Position numbers and translations under genes: made by a program
Part shown: in pieces, positions 58,599 through 64,000 of the stretch
Layout: every line of letters begins with the position of its first letter
How positions within the stretch are numbered: the stretch's first letter is position 1
NCBI RefSeq assembly: GCF_007995015.1
Contig: NZ_VORB01000002.1
Span: 186,001 to 250,000 of the forward strand
DNA length: 64,000 bases
Origin: Luteibaculum oceani
GTDB lineage: Bacteria; Bacteroidota; Bacteroidia; Flavobacteriales_D; Luteibaculaceae
Reading direction: 5' to 3'
The notes under the pieces: model-generated
Told to the model about the DNA's origin: nothing
What the model saw: only the letters and a program-made list of their open reading frames with translations
The model's database searches: none

Positions 58599-60219
58599 TT
58601 GCTTCGCTTTTAGGTGCCTCTTGCTTTAGCTTGTATCGCTGTATCTTTCCAGTTTGGGTTTTTGGCAGGCAGGAAGTAAACACAATTTTTCGGGGATACT
58701 TGTACGGGGCGGCATTTTGTTTAAACCAGTCTTGAATTTCTTTGGCTTTTTCATCCGATCCCAATGCCTGATTCTTCAATACAATATGCGCGCATACTAA
58801 CATTCCACGTTCCTCATCGGGTATTCCAATTACTCCACATTCAAGAATATCTGGATGCCCCAGCAGAGTCGCCTCAACTACCACAGCGGAAATGTTATAT
58901 CCCGAGGAGATAATCATGTCGTCGCTTCTAGAAACATACCAGAAATAGCCGTCTTCGTCTCTAGTGAATATATCTCCGGTTAAATTCCATCCGTTTTTAA
59001 CATACTCGCGCTGTTTCTCAGGGCGATTTAAATATCTGCAGCCTGTAATTCCTTTCACCGCAAGCTTGCCCTCGGTATTGGGCGGGACTTCATTTCCATT
59101 ATCATCCACCAGCTTGGCTTCATAACCTGGGACTGCAACCCCCGTGGCACCGGGTTTCATGTGTTCCCCATTGGCTGAAATGAAAATGTGCAGCATTTCC
59201 GTTGCCCCAATTCCATCAATAATTTTTAACCCCGTTGCATTATGCCAGTCGTGCCATACTTTTTTAGGTAGACTTTCTCCAGCGGAAACACATTTTCTTA
59301 AACTGCTAATGTCGTATTCTCCCACTTTTGTCTGAATAATTCGCCAGGCGGTAGGAGCTGTAAAGCAAATGGTGATTTTCTCCTTTTCAACTGCCGATAA
59401 AAGGATGTCTGGACTAGGTTTTTCAATTAGATAACTGCTTGCACCAAAATACATTGGGAAAAGCACCAGGCCACCAAGTCCAAAAGTAAATCCTAGTGGT
59501 GGGCTGCCGGTAAAAATATCATCGGCATGGGGCTGCAGGGCGAAGGGAGGAAAGGCCTCACAAATATTAAGGATATCTCTATGGTAATGAGCGGTCATCT
59601 TTGGCTTTCCGGTTGTACCACTGGTAAACCCAATTAGGGCTACATCATCTTGCAGGCTATTGAAATTAGAAAATGTTGTGGCATGTTTTTCCATGGCCAT
59701 TTCCAAGGAAAATTTCTCCCTCAGGGTGCCGTCAAAAAAGGCCTTGTGCTTAACAAAGGTGCCATTGCAGGCATCAATTTCCTCATGAAGGCGCTTGTCG
59801 CATAAAACATGACTTATCTCTGCGTATTCAATAATGGTATTTAACTCCTTGCTTCTTAGTAGCGGCATGGTCGTAACTACAATTCCTCCAGCTTTTATTA
59901 CCCCAAACCAACAAGCTACGAGCATAGGGTTATTTGCAGACCGTAACAAAACACGGTTTCCGCTTTTAAGTCCAAGGTCTTTGGTAAGCACATGGGCGAT
60001 TTGATTGGATTTTTCCTGTAACTGTTTGTAGGTCCAGTTACCATATTCGCTGCGAATACAAATGCGATTGCCATCACCCTTGTCGATGTGGTGATCTAAT
60101 AATCGGTACGCGCAATTCAATTCTTCCGGGTGCTGAAATTGAGGATTATCCAACAAAAAGGAAGGAAGATGTTCTTTGGGGAGATTTTGTTGCGCAAATA
60201 AATCTTGATAATGGGACAT
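58588..60219 (-). CDS. Aryl-CoA ligase (benzoate/2-aminobenzoate/salicylate-CoA ligase type)
   Basis: A 543-aa AMP-forming CoA ligase. The P-loop is LIGFTSGTTGKPKMTAHYHR; the A5 region is ISANGEHMKPGATGVAVPGY, A7 is WNLTGDIFTRDEDGYFWYVS, A8 is IISSGYNISAVVVEATLLGH and the A10 Lys is in PKTQTGKIQRYKLK. The segment GNRVLLRSANNPMLVACWFG is typical of 2-aminobenzoate- and benzoate-CoA ligases. It activates an aromatic acid for the CoA-dependent hydroxylase encoded 11 nt upstream. Salicylate is the favoured substrate because gentisate dioxygenase follows; anthranilate is possible. Confidence 0.9.
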   Translation of the reverse strand: MSHYQDLFAQQNLPKEHLPSFLLDNPQFQHPEELNCAYRLLDHHIDKGDGNRICIRSEYGNWTYKQLQEKSNQIAHVLTKDLGLKSGNRVLLRSANNPMLVACWFGVIKAGGIVVTTMPLLRSKELNTIIEYAEISHVLCDKRLHEEIDACNGTFVKHKAFFDGTLREKFSLEMAMEKHATTFSNFNSLQDDVALIGFTSGTTGKPKMTAHYHRDILNICEAFPPFALQPHADDIFTGSPPLGFTFGLGGLVLFPMYFGASSYLIEKPSPDILLSAVEKEKITICFTAPTAWRIIQTKVGEYDISSLRKCVSAGESLPKKVWHDWHNATGLKIIDGIGATEMLHIFISANGEHMKPGATGVAVPGYEAKLVDDNGNEVPPNTEGKLAVKGITGCRYLNRPEKQREYVKNGWNLTGDIFTRDEDGYFWYVSRSDDMIISSGYNISAVVVEATLLGHPDILECGVIGIPDEERGMLVCAHIVLKNQALGSDEKAKEIQDWFKQNAAPYKYPRKIVFTSCLPKTQTGKIQRYKLKQEAPKSEANGI

Positions 60220-60230
60220 GGAAAATGGGA

Positions 60231-62498
60231 TTAGGATTTCTTATGGCTTTCCGGCTTAAGCGCCTTCTTCATTTGTTCTATTTGTCTGCGTTCTTTTGTT
60301 TTTTCTTGGAATAACGACCCCTTAGCAGTTTCATAGGGCTGCGGAACCTTATGCTCCTTATAATTTTCGTGGGCTGCTGCGTGATTTACGAAGCCAGGAT
60401 GTAACAATAGCGGTTTGCCTAAACCAACTAGGTCTGCTCTTCCGTTAAGAATTATGGTGTTGATTTGGTCTATATCCGTAATTTTTCCAGAGGTGATGGT
60501 GGCAATGTTCGCCTTGTTTCTAATTTCTTCCGAATAGGGCGTTTGGTACATTCTTCCTCCGTCTACCTTTTGATGGCTAACAGTGTTTCCAGTGGTAACA
60601 TTTATGATGTCAGCACCTGCATTTTTAAAAGCTCTAGCAATCATTTCTGCATCTACGGCGCTTATTCCTCCTTCGGCCCAGTCTTCAACTGAAATGCGCA
60701 CCGAGATGGGTGTTTTTTGATCTAATTCCTTCCTAATTGCGTTAAAAACGGCCAGTGGAAACCGTAGCCTGTTCTCAACCTTCCCACCGTATTTATCTGT
60801 TCTTAAATTGGTTAAAGGTGATAGAAAACTTGCTAGTAATTGCCCTTCATCCGCTTTTATCTCAACCATATCGAAGCCAGCATCAACTGCATTTTTAGCC
60901 GCACGCACAAAGTCATTACGTACAAATTCCATATCCTTTTCGTCCATTTGTTTTGGATGGACGCCTGTGTTCAAAAATGGAATGGGCGACGCAGAAAAGA
61001 GAGGGGCCTCATTTTCTTGGGGAGAGGCTTTTCTTCCTGCATGAGCTAGTTGCGCTGCAATTTTACAATTGGAATTTTGGTGTATAAAATCGGTTATTCT
61101 TCGCCAGCATTTCGTTTGTTCCTTTTCATACAACCCTGGGGCATTTATACCGCAAGCTCCATCTTTATTTACCGCAATGGGTTCGGTTATAATTAATCCA
61201 AGACCCTGGCAAGCTCTGGATCCATAATGTGTTAAATGCCAATCGTTTACAAGTCCTTGTTTGGCTTTATTTTGAGGTAAACCAAACATGACTATTCTGT
61301 TGCTAAGGCTTAGTGCTCCCAGCTTAAAAGAAGTAAAAGCCGGCGGGGCTAATTCGGGATAATTATTCTGTTCTATAAACTCTTGCAGAACCTTTTTAGT
61401 AAAGGAACTGTCGCGCAATTGCAAATTTTCGAAGGTTACCTTTTTGGCACGGGTCATTACTCCAAAAGCGAATTGGTAGAAGGGGTGGCGTATATGCCTA
61501 TCCATATTTTCAAACCAATGTAACGATACGTTTGCGGCGTGCTGTATCATTTCAACGCGTTGCCGCCTGCTCTCTTCGTATTTTTCAAAAGCGAGTTTAG
61601 GCTGATCGCCGAACTGAATAATAGCATCGGATAAGGCAATTGCACTTTCCATGGCCAGTTTGGTACCAGATCCTATAGAAAAATGGGCGGTTGCCTTAGC
61701 ATCTCCCAGTAAAACTATGTTTTTATGGTGCCAGTTGGCATTTGTAACATGGGGGAATTGACGCCAATACGACTTGTTTTGAATGAGTTTGTGGCCCTCT
61801 AATTCGTCTTTATAGATTTCTTCGAGAAGCTGTTGGGACTCATCCTCGTTAAGTTGATCGAAGCCCCATTTTTTCCAGGTTTCTGGCGAACACTCAAATA
61901 TCCAGGTACTTTTACCTTTTTCGTACTGGTAGCTATGGGCAACCATGGCTCCGTTTTGAGTTTGTTTAAACCAATAGGTAAAAGCATCAAGAGGGCGGGT
62001 AGATCCCATCCATACAAATTTGTTGGATTTAAGCTTTACCTGCGTTCCAAGTTCCTTTTGTAGTTGTTCCCTTATTTTACTTCCAATACCATCTGCTGCA
62101 ACAACAATGTCGTATTCAGCTTGTATGGATAAGTCGGTTTGCTCTGTCTCAAAATGCAATTGAACCCCTTCTTCTTTGCAACGCTGTTGCAGTAATTGAA
62201 GTAATTTCTTTCTAGAGCAGCCGCAGAATCCGTTACCGGTAATTCTAACTTTCTTCCCATCCCTGGCTATGTCCAAATCGTCCCAATAGGCAAAATGGGT
62301 TCGGATTAGCTCATAGGATTTAGGGTCTCTTGTTAAGAACTCACTTAGGGTTTCATCCGAGAATACCACGCCAAATCCAAAACTATCATCCGCTTTGTTT
62401 CGCTCATACACCTCGATATGGCAATCGGGGTTTGCTTTTTTTGTTAAAATGGAGAAATACAATCCTCCGGGACCTCCGCCAATAACTGCTATTCTCAT
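60231..62498 (-). CDS. Bifunctional aryl-CoA hydroxylase/OYE oxidoreductase (salicylyl-CoA 5-hydroxylase or 2-aminobenzoyl-CoA monooxygenase type)
   Basis: A 755-aa fusion. The N-terminal 380 residues are a class A flavin monooxygenase: FAD GxGxxG in MRIAVIGGGPGGLYFSILTK, the DG motif in VVAADGIGSKIREQL and the GD motif in IVLLGDAKATAHFSIGSGTK. From about 395 an old-yellow-enzyme TIM barrel follows: FKLGALSLSNRIVMFGLPQN, CKIAAQLAHAGRKASP, TPISVRISVEDWAEGG and LVGLGKPLLLHPGF. This fusion is known from 2-aminobenzoyl-CoA monooxygenase/reductase and salicylyl-CoA 5-hydroxylases. The stop of the flavin reductase gene overlaps its ATG by 4 nt. Substrate choice rests on context. Confidence 0.92.
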   Translation of the reverse strand: MRIAVIGGGPGGLYFSILTKKANPDCHIEVYERNKADDSFGFGVVFSDETLSEFLTRDPKSYELIRTHFAYWDDLDIARDGKKVRITGNGFCGCSRKKLLQLLQQRCKEEGVQLHFETEQTDLSIQAEYDIVVAADGIGSKIREQLQKELGTQVKLKSNKFVWMGSTRPLDAFTYWFKQTQNGAMVAHSYQYEKGKSTWIFECSPETWKKWGFDQLNEDESQQLLEEIYKDELEGHKLIQNKSYWRQFPHVTNANWHHKNIVLLGDAKATAHFSIGSGTKLAMESAIALSDAIIQFGDQPKLAFEKYEESRRQRVEMIQHAANVSLHWFENMDRHIRHPFYQFAFGVMTRAKKVTFENLQLRDSSFTKKVLQEFIEQNNYPELAPPAFTSFKLGALSLSNRIVMFGLPQNKAKQGLVNDWHLTHYGSRACQGLGLIITEPIAVNKDGACGINAPGLYEKEQTKCWRRITDFIHQNSNCKIAAQLAHAGRKASPQENEAPLFSASPIPFLNTGVHPKQMDEKDMEFVRNDFVRAAKNAVDAGFDMVEIKADEGQLLASFLSPLTNLRTDKYGGKVENRLRFPLAVFNAIRKELDQKTPISVRISVEDWAEGGISAVDAEMIARAFKNAGADIINVTTGNTVSHQKVDGGRMYQTPYSEEIRNKANIATITSGKITDIDQINTIILNGRADLVGLGKPLLLHPGFVNHAAAHENYKEHKVPQPYETAKGSLFQEKTKERRQIEQMKKALKPESHKKS

Positions 62499-63106
62499 TT
62501 TAATTGTCGTTTTATTGAGAACATTTCTCCCAGTTTCGAATAGTTAGAGCCAGCTAAACGGGCTACAGGTCGGTATTTAGATAGATCGATGTGAAATTTT
62601 TCATTTACTATTTCATCGTTTACGTGGATGCAGATAATCTTGCCTATCACCACACAAGCGCCTCCATTTTTATGATCTTCTAGAAAGTAGTGGTGCACCA
62701 TCTCACATTCAAAATGCACAAGAGCTTCCTTAACGCGAAAGGGTTTGATAAAATCGCTTGAAAGGGTGGTTAATCCTGCGTATTCAAATTCATTTTCCTC
62801 TGGAAGCAGGGGAGCAGAGGTAGCATTCATGGCTTCTACCAATTCCTCGGTTACCAGATTAACCACAAACTCTTTATTTTCCAACACATTGTTAAGCGTA
62901 TCCTTGTTTTTATCTCCCGTCCTTACCGTAGAAAACATAACGTGAGGAGGATCTTCGCCAACGGCGTTGAAAAAAGAAAATGGGGCCAGGTTGTGGTTTC
63001 CAGAGTTACTTCGGGTGGATATCCAGCCAATGGGGCGTGGGATTACCGTACCGGTAAGCAACTTATATAATGTAGATCCTTCGGTTTCCTTAGAAATGAA
63101 TCGCAT
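62495..63106 (-). CDS. DIM6/NTAB-family flavin reductase-like protein
   Basis: A 203-aa FMN-binding split-barrel protein. It begins MRFISKETEGSTLYKLLTGT and has VIPRPIGWISTRSNSGNHNL, APFSFFNAVGEDPPHVMFST and KDTLNNVLENKEFVVNLVTE, all typical of the family. These proteins reduce free flavin or bind it. As first gene of the aromatic operon it may supply reduced flavin to the hydroxylase or OYE domain, although such domains usually use NAD(P)H directly. Its ATG lies 14 nt from a weak -7-like TAATATTG (63120-63127). No regulator gene is adjacent; divergent proC is 413 nt away. Confidence 0.87.
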   Translation of the reverse strand: MRFISKETEGSTLYKLLTGTVIPRPIGWISTRSNSGNHNLAPFSFFNAVGEDPPHVMFSTVRTGDKNKDTLNNVLENKEFVVNLVTEELVEAMNATSAPLLPEENEFEYAGLTTLSSDFIKPFRVKEALVHFECEMVHHYFLEDHKNGGACVVIGKIICIHVNDEIVNEKFHIDLSKYRPVARLAGSNYSKLGEMFSIKRQLK

Positions 63107-63264
63107 TTAGTAGGGTTTGCAATATTAAAGTTGCTGTAAACTAAATAATCCTAGAATTTTTGTTGGAACGAGAAGAGGAGAAATAATTAACAAGAGCATC
63201 CATTTTCGTGCTCAACTTGGTAAGCTAACCCTTTGTTTATTTAGGTTTAAATCAATTCGATATC

Positions 63265-63348
63265 CCTGACAAAAGCAAAAATTTTTATAAAAAACCCGAA
63301 GATCTGTCAGGTTTTGTTTAATCCGACATCATGTCAGGTTAAACAAAA
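63265..63348. promoter_or_regulatory. 37-bp near-perfect palindrome and TGTCAGG repeats between the aromatic operon and proC
   Basis: Arms TTTTGTTTAA (63312-63321) and TTAAACAAAA (63339-63348) pair perfectly and flank CCGACATCATGTCAGG (63323-63338), itself palindromic. The whole 63312-63348 has 16 of 18 pairs around a single central C. TGTCAGG also occurs at 63305-63311 and 63332-63338 and inverted (CCTGACA) at 63265-63271. No T run follows, so it looks like an operator array. The stretch 63128-63264 shows nothing else. Confidence 0.6.
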
Positions 63349-63495
63349 TTCATCGATAAAAAAAAGCCTGCTATCCAACCTATAGTGGTGTATAGCGAAG
63401 ATTCGCTTTTTGTGATTAAGGTACCTTATTTCGAAAAACCTTTTAAAATCAAGGCTTTTCGCATGGTTATTGCACTGACATGTACCGTAAACTAA
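63343..63495 (+). other. Open, startless 50-codon frame (possible gene relic)
   Basis: A plus-strand frame of 50 sense codons between TAA (63340-63342) and TAA (63493-63495) encodes TKFIDKKKPAIQPIVVYSED and then SLFVIKVPYFEKPFKIKAFR. It has the feel of real protein but no ATG before Met41, and a small hairpin AGCGAA-GA-TTCGCT plus T run (63394-63411) lies within it. It may be the debris of a larger gene; similarity to N-terminal domains of tyrosine recombinases is only an impression. Confidence 0.25.
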
Positions 63496-63519
63496 ACATT
63501 AATCCAAAAAATCAAGCCT

Positions 63520-64000
63520 ATGAAAGTTTTAGTCATTGGCGGAGGGAACATGGGATTAACCTATGCCGAAGCCATTGCCAAATCCAAATTTTTATTGTCC
63601 CAAGATGTGATGATTTTAGATTCATCCAAGGACAAAACCGAATCACTTAAAAAGAAGAGTCACTTCGATGTCTACGAAGATCTCACCGACTGTCTTCCAA
63701 AAGCAGATGTAATTTTTGTAGCGGTAAAGCCTTACCATGCCGAGGAGTTATTTACCGAAATGCGACCGTTAATGGCCGAGGGGCAAATTGTAATTTCTCT
63801 AATGGCCGGGGTAACCATTGCCTTTATCAAAGAAGGTTTAGGTATAGATAAAGTGGTAAGAGCAATGCCTAATTTACCTGCCCAGGTAGGTCAGGGGTTA
63901 ACATCGTTTACCGCGTCAGACGAGGTCTCCAGGCTGGAATTATCTACGGTGGAAAACCTTTTAGATACCACTGGAAAGTCGGTGAAATTAGATACTGAAA
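63520..64000 (+). CDS. proC: Pyrroline-5-carboxylate reductase, N-terminal part (runs off window edge)
   Basis: The first 160 codons are present from ATG 63520. The Rossmann start MKVLVIGGGNMGLTYAEAIA has GxGNMG-type binding residues. VIFVAVKPYHAEELF and IVISLMAGVTIAFIKEGLG are family motifs, as is VVRAMPNLPAQVGQGLTSFT (usually MPNTPA). ProC reduces pyrroline-5-carboxylate to proline with NAD(P)H in the cytoplasm. The MPNLPA wording and NMGLTYAEA fit Bacteroidota ProC. It is divergent from the aromatic operon with a 413-nt gap. The catalytic C-terminal dimerisation domain lies beyond the window. Confidence 0.88.
   Translation, partial: MKVLVIGGGNMGLTYAEAIAKSKFLLSQDVMILDSSKDKTESLKKKSHFDVYEDLTDCLPKADVIFVAVKPYHAEELFTEMRPLMAEGQIVISLMAGVTIAFIKEGLGIDKVVRAMPNLPAQVGQGLTSFTASDEVSRLELSTVENLLDTTGKSVKLDTE

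Noticed and set aside
63312-63348. 37-bp palindrome as a terminator
   Set aside because: No gene ends into it from either side and no T run adjoins the stem; an operator or repeat is more likely.

Overview
The window comes from a Bacteroidota genome, most likely order Flavobacteriales. The evidence is a SusC/SusD pair, a secreted subtilase with a type IX secretion (T9SS) C-terminal signal, many lipoproteins, a DUF4199 protein, a FISUMP lipoprotein, and promoters of the Bacteroidota form TTG-N19-TAnnTTTG. Three promoters match both elements (5495-5524, 8609-8638, 18733-18762) and one nearly does (32503-32532). Several genes start with TTG. No insertion sequence, prophage, rRNA or CRISPR array was seen.

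1-32.4 kb is mostly housekeeping: a 3-hydroxyacyl-CoA dehydrogenase, polysaccharide genes (sugar transferase, glycosyltransferases, Wza-like exporter), pcm, a YrdC-family gene, a small transaldolase, SRP RNA, mnmA, recR, a 2-oxoacid dehydrogenase E2, typA, inositol monophosphatase and mtaB, with small lipoproteins between them. 32.4-46.5 kb holds a promoter-plus-terminator small-RNA candidate, a TlpA-like protein, and an apparent five-gene nutrient-uptake operon (SusC, SusD, sodium symporter, a metallophosphoesterase lacking its metal ligands, YdeI-like). It also holds a DnaE2-type polymerase behind nested palindromes, a second RNA candidate and tRNA-Pro(GGG). 46.5-54.4 kb is accessory: a CocE-like hydrolase, a VapBC pair, MORN-like and highly charged secreted proteins, an 8-bp tandem repeat and a frameshifted membrane gene.

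54.4-63.1 kb is the most interesting part, a tight eight-gene operon on the minus strand: flavin reductase, fused flavin monooxygenase/OYE (salicylyl-CoA or 2-aminobenzoyl-CoA hydroxylase type), aryl-CoA ligase, hotdog thioesterase, nitrilase, gentisate-dioxygenase-type bicupin, FAH-family hydrolase and maleate isomerase. Together they predict nitrile -> aromatic acid -> aryl-CoA -> 5-hydroxyaryl-CoA -> gentisate -> maleylpyruvate -> maleate + pyruvate -> fumarate. This route is CoA-dependent and needs no glutathione-dependent maleylpyruvate isomerase. The gap upstream, shared with divergent proC, carries a 37-bp near-perfect palindrome and TGTCAGG repeats that could be its operator.
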